In this document: positions 50,265-60,801 of the stretch, in pieces | Numbering within the stretch: position 1 is the first letter of the stretch | How the letters are laid out: each line of letters opens with the position of its first letter | Origin: Rhabditophanes sp. KR3021 | Lineage: Eukaryota > Nematoda > Chromadorea > Rhabditida > Alloionematidae | Direction: 5' to 3' | Length of the DNA: 64,000 nucleotides | NCBI GenBank assembly: GCA_963281155.1 | Contig: CAUJLY010000006.1 | Span: 8,122,001-8,186,000, forward strand | Program-made: the position numbers and the translations under genes | Notes under the pieces: model-generated | What the model was told of the DNA's origin: nothing | Database searches by the model: none | What the model saw: the letters and a program-made list of their open reading frames with translations, nothing else

Positions 50265-51072
50265 ATGGTATTGTCCTTTACAAAGCAAAAGGTCTTTTCA
50301 GTCTCACTTTTAATTTACGTTGTATTGCTTAATGTACTGAACGTTAGTTCCCAGGAAGGTGATGATTCAGGTAAATTGACATTTTTGACGGCTGCCACAT
50401 AATAATTGTTTTTTGACTTAAAGCCTGCAATACTTTGAAAAAAGAATACGAGGAAATTTGTTTTTCAAGTGCCCCAATTGCTGCCATTGCTGAAACAAAG
50501 GCATTTTGTGATGCTTTTAAACAAACATGTTCACACATAATAAGCACTAATCGGTATCCCATATTCATTTCTTTGCATTTACTCATCTAAACCCCTTCAA
50601 TTTAGAATTCCGATGTCGAGTAAAGCTAACAAAAAATATTGCAAAGATTATAGAGAAAAATTTCAATTTGTCTGTCCCGATCCCACAAGATTTGGAAAGT
50701 ACACCGCTGCAGCCTTAGCCTTCTGCCCACGATATCAAGGAAGATGTCGAGACGAGCCTTTGCCATCACAACCTGTCGAGGCTGAAAAGGTATAGTTTTC
50801 CACTCCTAAAAATATCCTTTTCCTCCCTTTAAATAATTAATAACCTTATCACGCTTTTTTAAAAACCGTTGTTTTAGAAAAAACACATCTACTTCCGTGA
50901 AATCAACTTCATTTGCGAGCAATACGAAGATTACTTCAAGACATATTGTACAAACCCCATCGTTCTGAAAGTGCCAAAATATCAAAAAGGCTGTTACATG
51001 TACAAGACATTCTGCATAGACGTTCTCACTAAAGTCTTTTACCAAGGAAAGACTTATCCAAATTACAAATAA
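50265..51072 (+). CDS. Secreted triple C-x10-C/C-x6-C repeat protein, copy 2
   Basis: Exons 50265..50370, 50424..50553, 50606..50789 and 50878..51072 (introns 53, 52 and 88 nt; phases 1, 2, 0); 204 residues. A signal peptide (about 1-30) is followed immediately by three repeats of C-x10-C-x(14-16)-C-x6-C: CNTLKKEYEEIC with CDAFKQTC, CKDYREKFQFVC with CPRYQGRC, and CEQYEDYFKTYC with CYMYKTFC. The CPDP start of the second half of repeat 2 matches the divergent copy. The phase-2 intron between repeats 1 and 2 splits an Arg codon in both copies, while the intron between repeats 2 and 3 exists only here. This indicates an old local duplication and inversion. Family not recognised; function unknown. 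Confidence 0.82.
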
Positions 51073-51669
51073 AATAATAAAAATACTAATAGTAATATTA
51101 ATAAAATATCAGTCGGGATAAGTTGTTTATTTGCTTAAAATAACTCCAAACAAACTGTCTTGCTTTGGTTGTCAGCATATACAACAGACAAAAAGGATTA
51201 AATTTGATGTAAAAATTAAGTTTGTGATTTGTGACATTAAACAGTTGTTATAGATGATGCTTGTAAAGTGTCGTCAATTGTGCTATTGAAAACATAAAAA
51301 TACAATTTTTATTGTTGTATAGTTAGTCAAAAAATAATGTATAAATAAAAATTGTTCTGATATTGTTAAACAAAACAACTGATTATGGGAGTGATGCGTG
51401 ACGAATTGATTTCATAGAAGATGATACCTTCCACAATTTCAGTATACATATAACTTTTGAACTAGACACAAAACATTATAACCCAACTTGGGACTCCTTG
51501 TAATAATTTAATAATGGGATGAATGAGTGTATATATGTTTTTGTAATCTTGAATAAATTATTTATGTGATTGAAACTAGTATTATCATTCAATTGACCAA
51601 ATAAAACATCACTATAAAAGGAATCGTTTTGTTATTTTTCCAACTTTATTTCAACTTTTCAACTTAAGT
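51073..51669. other. Intergenic region upstream of glycine-rich gene
   Basis: About 0.6 kb with the previous gene's 3' UTR and, near its end, a TATA box. Otherwise no structure noticed. Confidence 0.5.
51613..51620 (+). promoter_or_regulatory. TATA box of the glycine-rich gene
   Basis: TATAAAAG, 57 bases before the ATG at 51670, giving an expected leader of about 25-30 bases. Confidence 0.65.
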
Positions 51670-51984
51670 ATGAATTTGTTTCAATCAACTTTTTATTCCT
51701 TTCTAATTTTGTCTGTTTTCTTAAACTCAATTGCATTTGCGCAATTTGGCTCTTTTGGTGGATTCGGCGGCGGTCTTGGTGGTTTCGGTGGTGGTTATGG
51801 TCTTGGTAATTTTGGAGGAGGATATGGTGGACTTGGTGGTTTTGGTGGAGGGTATGGGTTGGGTAATTTCGGTGGTGGCTATGGCATGTTAGGAAACGGC
51901 TTTGGAGGAGGTTATGGGTTAGGCAATTTCGGATCCGGATGTTGCAATACTTGCTGTGGTTATGGTGGTGGTTTTTATGGATAA
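51670..51984 (+). CDS. Secreted glycine-rich protein with Cys-pair tail
   Basis: Single exon of 104 residues. A signal peptide (about 1-24, ending NSIAFAQ) is followed by glycine-rich repeats built from GGFGGGYGLGNF-type units, at least three copies about 20-24 residues apart, then a tail with two cysteine pairs (GCCNTCCGYGG). Nematodes have many such small secreted Gly/Tyr/Phe-rich proteins, including cuticle or gland components and infection-induced antimicrobial peptides; the sequence alone does not tell which. The Tyr residues would allow cross-linking. A TATA box and single exon suit high, inducible expression, but that is inference. Confidence 0.82.
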   Translation: MNLFQSTFYSFLILSVFLNSIAFAQFGSFGGFGGGLGGFGGGYGLGNFGGGYGGLGGFGGGYGLGNFGGGYGMLGNGFGGGYGLGNFGSGCCNTCCGYGGGFYG

Positions 51985-52670
51985 ATGTCCGATAGAGTGG
52001 TGAATGTCTATGGCATCATGAAACCAGCATTGCATTTTTCTTGTGTGGCCCGCTTTTGCATCTGTAATATATGTCTTTTTTATATGTGTGGCCGGCATTT
52101 TCGAGTTATAGCTCCATCATTATTTTTTATCTCCTTTTACAATTTACACAATTTTGTCTTTGGGTTTCGCCCCTTCTCTCTTCTTTGTGAGGGCGATTTT
52201 TTAAATTTAATTTATTCACATATACTTTCAATAAAGAGCAAAGCTTGATTTTGTTAAAGACATTCACAAGTGTATATAAAACATAAATTAGATCTCTCTT
52301 CGCTATAATTAACTTCAGTTTTTTTTAAATAAATATTCAGTTGAATAGTCATAAGCAAATTTATCTTTAATCAAAAACAATAGAACGCACAACGTAGAGA
52401 TAAGCATCAAAAGGTATAATTTTCGTAAAAGGATAGTCTAAAAAATGTCGAAGTTGTCAAATTTAAAGTAATAAAAGTATAAATTCTTAAAGATTTGTGA
52501 AACTGGATAATATATGGAAAAATATTTTTTTAAAATCAGCAAGTTGCGAGTATTTTTGTGATTTACTACGTGCGACTGACTGAATTGCGGCTTAATTTGT
52601 GAAAATTAATTGCGTTTTTTAAGTTTATTTGAGAAGTTTTTTTGCGTATTGTTTAGTTGCGGATTCAGGA
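51985..52670. other. 3' regions of the glycine-rich and insulin-like genes
   Basis: About 0.7 kb between convergent genes. The 87-codon frame directly after the glycine-rich stop (51985..52248) lies in its 3' UTR and has no support as a gene. An AATAAA site occurs near 52229. Confidence 0.5.
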
Positions 52671-53168
52671 TTAGTAGTTATCTTCATCTTCGACTTCGTC
52701 GCAACAGTAGGTCTTAAGATATTGCATGGAGCAACGTTTGATGCAGCACTCAGTAGCGATTCCACCGCGTTTCATTGGAACGGCAAGATCTTGGAAAGCT
52801 CCGAAGTCGTTGCGTTCAGCAGTAAGTCCCAAGTCAGCGAAGACTTTGTTGGAGTTGAAGCGCTTTTGGAGGTCCATTACATTGTGGGGTCCAAATCCTT
52901 GCTGTTGTACACATTTGTGACTTCTGCAAACATTCTTGAGGAGCTTGGTGAGCTTGGATCCACAAACACGGACAGAACATTCAGCGACGGGGACTTGGCA
53001 GATGACGGCGAACAGGAGGACAAAAATTAGAGCCAGTTTAAGATTACTGTAACCAAAATTAATTAAAACGTAACAAAAGATTGCTATGAAGACTTACAAA
53101 ACACCTGAACCTTGTGTTTTGGTGGCACGTTGCAAAGATTTAACATTAGAATTAGCTGAGAATCCCAT
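52671..53168 (-). CDS. Insulin-like peptide precursor with C-peptide
   Basis: Exons 53168..53098 and 53046..52671, phase 2, 51-nt intron; 148 residues. A 25-residue N-terminal extension precedes a hydrophobic signal core (LKLALIFVLLFAVI). The B-chain region contains CGSKLTKLLKNVC, the insulin spacing C-x11-C beginning Cys-Gly-Ser. A connecting peptide of about 50 residues has basic sites LQKR and MKR. The A-chain GIATECCIKRCSMQYLKTYC keeps the exact CC-x3-C-x8-C insulin pattern. The gene therefore belongs to the C-peptide-containing insulins, like C. elegans INS-1, and should signal through a DAF-2-type receptor. Nine cysteines follow the signal (four in B, five in A), more than the usual six or eight. 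A TTTTCAG acceptor lies 22 bases before the ATG. Whether it is agonist or antagonist cannot be told. Confidence 0.9.
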
Positions 53169-56100
53169 GATAAATTGTTGTAATATAAGTCTGAAAATAA
53201 TTAAAGGATAATTAAAGAATAAAGGAGTAAATAAAAATTGTAACTCCGAAATATTAACAAAAGTAGTCTCAAAGGAACAGCTTAAGAAACACATATGCCG
53301 CATTATACAAGATATTGCAACATGTTATAACATGTTGTGGGGCAGTACAATAATAATGATATTAAACGTATCAAAATGTCTACGATAAAAATGAAAACCA
53401 CTTTCACATTTAAGATACATGCCTTCACCAGTAACTTATGCACAAATGTTTAGAAAAGCTAGTAGCAGATATCAAAAATGGGTATGTATTATAAATGCAC
53501 TTGCATTGTTAAGCCCCTGCCCATAAATATACAAAAATGGCTTTTAGGGAATATTATATCCAATTTTAAATATCAAAGCATATATAATAATTATGTTTAC
53601 CATTTTGAGAATTTAATTGACAATGAAATTGTTCTTATGACAAATTGGATGCTCAGACTGAAGACAAAAAAGATTTAGATGTTTAATGCAGTGATGTTTT
53701 TTATCGAAACATATCCATTTGGGAATGTTTAGGAAATATAAAAAAGTAGAAAAAAAGTAACTACCATTGTTTAGTGCAAAAAGCTACTGAAAAATGAATT
53801 CTTCATTATCATCTACTTAGAAATATAAAACTCTTTTGACTACATATACAATTCATAACCTTTTGTGAAGTGATGAGGAAATCCAAAAAAATAAACTTTG
53901 AAAATAATTGGCAAAGTTTACTAGAATGCCACCAAGTACAAACAACTATGAACGTGAGTTATATAACTCTTTTTGTTCAACATAAAAATTAAATATATTT
54001 GAACAACCCTCTCGCTGATGGCTTATTTGAAAGACTTGATGATTTGTAAACCTAAAACCAGTATCCCTAGGAAATGAATGAGGCAATCAAGTCAAATAAA
54101 TTTAAAAGGAGTAATCTAGAAAAAATGGATTGCTAAAGTTTGTAATGACTTTAAAATTTTTTTATATTTTTTTAAATGTATTCAGATACATTTTGTTGGC
54201 ATAGAGTGAGAAAAGTTGAAAAAATTAACGTAGATGTCAATTACACAACATTAACTTTTTTGTTTCTTAATTTACGTCACAAAGGAAGCATTCATAATAT
54301 TTTCTTTTATCTTAACAATTTTGCCGAATGTTTGATACACACCTCCGTTCCAATTTGAAATAATTAAATAAAGAATAACTTGAAGAATGCTCTGCAACAA
54401 ATAAAAATGCCGTGAATGAATGATTATCTAGCTTTTTACAAAAAAAAGAATACTTAGCTATTTAATTGTCAGTTGTTAAATCCACCAAGATTGAGTAAGT
54501 CAATTAAATAAATTTTTTTTGAGTTAAAAAAGCATTATTAACACAAAAGTAATGAAGCTTTTCAACGAACTATCACTATTTTAGTTGAAATGTGTTCTTT
54601 AATCTGCATCTTCAAGATGCTGAGCATTATAGTTACCAATGATGATGGCATTTTGAATGGTTTGTCGTAGGGCGACTTAATGGAATTGCACAAAGATTTA
54701 ATGAAATCACTTTTCAATAAATACCCCTTTCAGCTGTCATTTTTTTACGTAGCCATAGTAAAATAAAATGTAGGAAATTATATATCAGAAATTGATATAT
54801 GATGTAAAAGAATGTTATATATCAAGATAAATACAAGTAGTACTATCAGAATAAATGGAATTCGAAACCTATCTAATTCCTTCACTATAAATAATGTGCT
54901 AAATGAAAAATGAATAGTTCCATGGAAATGAGATATAAATCTCAACATATTATAATAGCCTTTACGAGTTGAAACATGCCATAACCAAAAATACTATTTG
55001 AAATAAAACAAGTTGGGCTGGAGGTATAGTACTTTTAATGGCAAAACATGAGAGGTGTTTATTTTCATTTCTAACCTAAATAACAAATGCATACATTTAT
55101 ACTTTACAATTATTATTCGTACAAGACAATTACAGAATCGAACCTTGAGTTGGCTTATCTAAATGTATAAAGTAAACAAACTTTTGGTGTGTGGGTAAAT
55201 CGCGGGGTATCTAATTAATAATTATCAAGAACAAGTAATAAAAGTTTGTTTTTAAATTGTAATCTTGTATTTCAAGTAGTGTTATTTTTACAAGAATGAC
55301 CAATTAACTTTGGCGTAAGTTACTAAAAAAGATTTGAGAATGGTACGGATAATAAAATTGCCTAAAAAGTGTTAAAAGAAATTTAATTGGTTCTTTTTAC
55401 TCGAAGTGACGTAAAAGGGAAAAACTTTGTGTATTTTTATAATTTTTCTTGATATAATGACATTAAATATCCAATTAGTCGACAATCATTCAAATTCTTA
55501 TTATCTTTATTTTCAAAGAAGTAGGTATTTGGTCACTTGGACACGATATTTTTAATTATTTGTAAAATAATTGGATACATTTCCGAATAAAGAAAAGCCA
55601 TTTGCTTTCAGTAATAACTTTTGGGAAAGCACGCAATTTCTCACATGCCTCGAGAAATAGCAATTATTATTATAATTACAAAGTTTGGAATCCAAGATGA
55701 AATTTCGTTTAGGCAATACTCATATGCGAAATAGGTATTATTAAGAAAAGGGAACTAATATTCGTTTGTTTAATTCAAACAAGATGAAAACTCACCATTG
55801 ATAACAATTATTTACATGCACAAACTGATCATATAAATACAAATTAAGAGGATTTTGTACAATAACATTTTATTATCCGACAGTTTTGATAAATAAAATT
55901 ATTATGTATAATTGTGGACATTTTTTGTATAGTCACACATTTGCCTCATAAATATGCTAAATATCATAAATAAGAGATATATAATAATTATGTGAGTGAT
56001 GACACCAATTCCATGTATATCGTTATGTAACTTTTCTCGTAACTGTCATTTTTGCAAACAAACTTCTCACTAATGTCGATAGACTAGTCTTCGGAAATTT

Positions 56101-56571
56101 ATACTCAACAGGCCAAAGCAATTACAATGAATGGCCATAAAGATGCCAATCAAAAAGTGTCTTCGAACTAAATGAATTGAAGATGAATTTTTTATTGGCA
56201 AGCATCATCCATATTTATGAACAGGGAAACTTGATGTCATGCTTGTGAATGAATTATTTAGCTCTAAACACTTAATTAATAAATTTACTACTTTAATATA
56301 CAAAATATACAACTTGTTGCATCGTTAATTTAGTAAATATTTTAAGATGATCATAATAAGAAACGACCTTGGAAAGAGATGTTACAAATAATATAGGTAT
56401 ATGGGTGGAGATTGAAGAGTATATTAATAGCCTTCTACTAATTAACATTCACATCATTTCAAAATTATTCGGTAATCACGTTGCTTTTTTAACCTTTAAT
56501 ATGGTGAAACCTAAAAATCGCCTGATCTCCTTTAGACATTTTTTATCCATGTTTATGTTTTTCCATTATAG
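53169..56571. other. 3.4-kb gene-poor region upstream of AASS
   Basis: Between divergent genes, so both promoters should lie here. Open frames such as 53478..53678, 54176..54358 and 56369..56575 are AT-rich, short and without domain or splice support. Confidence 0.5.
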
Positions 56572-59500
56572 ATGAGTTTCAAATTCTGGATTAATAAAAA
56601 TTGTACTGCAAATTGCAGAACATTGTCACGAACATTCACAAGTCAAAATCCATTTTACGGAAAAGGACAACCATGTATTGGCATTAGAAGAGAAACTATC
56701 AATGCATGGGAAAGAAGAGCTCCTTTGGCACCAGTGCACGTTAAGAAGTTGGTAAAGTCTGGAATAAAAGTGTTGATTCAGCCATCAAACAGACGAGCTT
56801 TCCCAATTCAAGACTATACATCAGCCGGAGCAATTACCAAAGAAGATCTTTCAGAAGCACACTTAATTGCTTCAGTCAAACAAGTTCCTATTGATCAATT
56901 AATACCCAACAAAACATACGCTTTCTTTTCACATACAATTAAAGCTCAAAATGACAACATGCAAATGTTAGATACCATTCTACAAAGAGTAAGTTATATA
57001 CCAAAGTTTGCTTAATTTTGATCTTTGGTATTATAGAAAATTCGCTTGATTGATTACGAAAGGATTGTAGATGATAACAATAAAAGATTGGTCATGTTTG
57101 GAAAATGGGCCGGCTATGCGGGTTTTATTGACATACTTCATGGACTTGGATTGAGATTTTTGGCATTGGGACATCACACACCGTTCCTTCACATCGGACT
57201 AGCTCACAATTATAATGACTCTCATATGGCTATTAATGCTGTAAGAGATTGTGGGTATGAAATTGCCTTGAATAGACTTCCACATTCATTAGGGCCACTG
57301 ACATTTGTCTTTACTGGGACTGGTAATGTTTCTCAGGGGGCTCAGGAATTGTTTTCACACTTGCCTCATGAGTTCGTTGATGTTTCAACATTGCCACTTG
57401 TTGCTAAAAAGGGACAAAGAAATAAGGTGTATGGGTGTGTTGTTGGTCGGTCTGATCATATGATTAGAAAAGATGGAAAACCATTTGAATTGGAAGATTT
57501 TGAGAAGAATCCAAAGAAGTATGTTTCAAAGTTTGCCTCTGAAATTGCACCTTACGCAAATGTGATCATCAATGGCGTTTACTGGGATTCTAATACACCT
57601 AGGCTAATCACCATTCCTGATGCAAAGAATTTACTCTCTCCAACTAGAAACAACATCGATGTCCCCGGATGTCCTTCCCTTCCTCATCGTTTAACAGCCA
57701 TCTGCGATATTTCTGCAGACCCAGGTGGTTCTATTGAGTTTATGCAAGAATCAACTAAAATCGACAAACCATTCGTCATTTATGATGCCGATTTTAACAA
57801 ATCAGCTAATAGATTCGACACACCTTCCGGCTGTTTAGTCTGTAGTATTGATAATATGCCCGCACAAATGCCAACGGAAGCTACGGAGCAATTCGGAAAT
57901 TTGCTACTTCCACATATTCCAGCCATGGTAAGTTAAAGTTCTTATTGACGTTTAATGTATCATCACTTCTTCTTCCTTTTTAAACACACTTAGTTATGTA
58001 CATATTTATGTTTAGTTTAATTATTTTATTACTTTTGGTATGTTATAGTTAAACTGTGCAACGGAAATTCCATTTGACAGATTAGACGCTGCAAGTGTTA
58101 TCAAAAGAGCAATAATCACAAATGATGGCCACCTTACCCCAGACTACGAATACATTTCTGATTTAAGAAACGAAAAACGGTAATAGCCATACTTTTATAT
58201 TGCAGATCAATAATGTATTTTTTAGTGACGCTTCCCGCAAAAGACCTGTCATGGCTGGAAACGAGAAGAAAGTTTTGTTGCTTGGAGCAGGCATGGTTTC
58301 TGATCCATTTGCTGCATATTATGCCAAACAAGAAAATGTGAATGTTACTGTTGCCACGCAAGCTCAAAGCGATGGAGAAAGATTGGCTTCTTACGGAGAA
58401 AACATCAATTCTGCCGTTGTTGACATTGTCAAAGAACCTGAGGTGTTGAATAAAATGATCAGCGAACATGACTTGGTTGTTTCATTACTGCCATATACTT
58501 TCCACACACACATTGCTCAACTCTGTATTAATAACAAAACAAATATGGTTACTAGTAGTTATATTAGCCCTGAATTACAAGCTTTGGAAAATGATGCCAT
58601 TCAAGCTGGAATCACGATCATGATGGAGTCCGGTCTTGACCCAGGGATTGATCATATGCTTGCTATGGAATGTATTGATCAAATTCATGAGCATGGTGGA
58701 AAAGTCAAGTCGTTTGTGTCATTCTGCGGGGGCCTGCCAGCACCCGAATTTTCAGACAACGCCTTGAGATACAAGTTTAGTTGGAGTCCAAAGGGAGTCT
58801 TGATGGCCTTGATGAACCCAGCCAAATACTTGCATAACGGAAAACTAGTCGACATTCCCGCAGGAGGCGAAGTTATCAATCAACTTTACCCTATCAACTT
58901 CATGCCAGGTTTTAACTTGATTGGTTACGCTAATAGAGACTCAACTAAATACAACGACATTTACGGAATTAACGAGGAATGCCAAACGATGATTCGTGGA
59001 ACATTACGTTACAAGGGCTTTGAAGATACCATTAAGGCTCTTAAAGGTTTAGGCTTACTAGACACTGTTGACAAGGACTACTTAAATCCTCAAAATGGAC
59101 CAGACATCACATGGAAGCAGATAATGGCTATTCTCCTAAACCAACAACCAGACATCTTTCCTGACTCCGTCAAGCATATTGCCGATGAGACAATTAAAGA
59201 TTTAAAGTACGACATCGCTGGACTAGAAAATCTCGGTCTTTTCTCAGATAATATAGTAGCCGAGAAGCATGGCAATCCATTAGATACCCTAGTTGTTCAT
59301 TTGGCTAAGTTGCTGGCTTTCAAAAAAAATGAAACTGACTTGGTTTTGCTAAATCACGATATTGGTGCCGTACTCGCAAATGGAAAACTTGAAAAACATC
59401 GCATTTCGCTTACAGCTTATGGCCAAAATAAGGGCCATTCAGCTATGGCTAGAACTGTCGGTTACACGACAGCCATAATTTCCCATATGGTTGCTAACGG

Positions 59501-59609
59501 AGAAATTCAAAAGAAAGGATTTGTCAGACCAATTACACGAGACATTTATCGTCCTGCACTAAAGAGATTAGAAGATCTGGGAATAAAGGCTACTTCGACT
59601 ATTTTGTAA
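56572..59609 (+). CDS. aass-1: Alpha-aminoadipic semialdehyde synthase (LKR/SDH), mitochondrial
   Basis: Exons 56572..56988, 57037..57927, 58049..58179 and 58226..59609 (introns 48, 121, 46 nt); 940 residues, near the 926 of human AASS. The N-terminus is basic and Ser/Thr-rich, like a mitochondrial targeting peptide. Residues about 35-460 are the lysine-ketoglutarate reductase half ([50 protein letters not shown]). Residues about 480-940 are the saccharopine dehydrogenase half, with a Rossmann GAGMVSDP motif, [14 protein letters not shown] and CGGLPAPE. The enzyme performs the first two steps of lysine breakdown, via saccharopine to aminoadipate semialdehyde. ATTATAG ends directly at the ATG, suggesting a trans-splice acceptor. 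In the last intron, TGCAG at 58201-58205 is a decoy acceptor; only TTTTAG at 58225 keeps the frame. Confidence 0.96.
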
Positions 59610-60801
59610 CCTAGATGATGTCATCTTATGAAGAGCACTTTTATATTCTTCTGAAAGTGTAAAATTTGTTTATTAAATGAAATCATATTTGAGATATGAT
59701 TAGAATATTTTAGATCGCTATATGTAAATCATTATAATTAAATCGCTTCCTACATCAAAATAAAATACGATTAATTAAAAAACTAATTTGTATTATAAAA
59801 AATAATAATAAAAAAGAAAGTTCAAATATTACAATTGTGATTTAGTGAGTATATATTATGTATGCATGGATGAATATATAAGTATGTGTATGAAAAAAAT
59901 AATAAAATTACTAAACATAATATTAATTCTTATTAAAAAGGTTGTTTTTTTGTGTTGAACAAATGAAACATCTTTCTCGAAGATCTCTAAGGATACATGT
60001 TGGTGTTGATCTTGAAGTTTGAATATTTTGGAGTTTGCGCGGCTTGTTCATCAAGAATTTTTTTCGTTTGAATTAATTAAATAATTATTGTAAGGAACAA
60101 TTGAAAAGTTGGAATGTTGAAAAATAACACAAAATTCCAACACTTGTATGATCATTCTTTTATAGGTAACTTTGATACAAGAGCAGAAAGAGTGATAAAT
60201 AACAATATATAGAGCGAATACAGATTTGTAGGATCATTAAAGAATTATGTTTGCTTTTAGAGTATGAATAGAAACGTTCTTGATTAAATTCCCTCCTTGT
60301 GAGTGATTTGATTTATTTGATATATAATTAAAGTGCGTGCAAATGTCTATTGAAAGTTGATTATGACAAAAAACGTGGAGATTTAAATTAAATAGTTAAC
60401 ATAATTTTGAAGATTCAGCAATGCGAACAAAATATAAACTTTCAATAAAAATTGGTTGACAAAAAACTGTTGCGAAGTGATTATAAAGAGTTGGCTGAAT
60501 GCAAAGCTTTATAGTTTTTGAATTGTCACAGCGTTTTTGAATAAATGTGAAACAATAAGATGCCGGTTTGAATTAGAGGGACAAAGTATACTACGGGAGG
60601 AAAGTATATAAATGAGAGATTGACAGAAAAGATTGTTACTGCAACACAAAATCAAGATAAAACTACTTTGGGACTAATTTGAGAGTTGAATTGCTGAAGT
60701 TGCAGAAGCATTAATTGAAAAACCACGCTTTAACCAAAAAGTTCGAGCACAATAAAGCAGGTATCGAAATTATTCAGAACAGTTGTTTGTTATCAAAAAG
60801 G
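59610..60801. other. Convergent intergenic region between AASS and RGS12-like genes
   Basis: 1.2 kb containing the 3' UTRs of both genes; AATAAA sites occur near 59.76 kb on the plus strand. The frame at 60715..60945 is antisense to the RGS gene's last exon. Confidence 0.5.

Noticed and set aside
51985..52248. 87-codon frame after the glycine-rich gene
   Set aside because: Begins right at the stop codon, lies in the 3' UTR, no signal peptide or domain.
52629..53030. 133-codon plus-strand frame
   Set aside because: Antisense to the insulin-like gene, whose minus-strand reading has exact insulin cysteine spacing.
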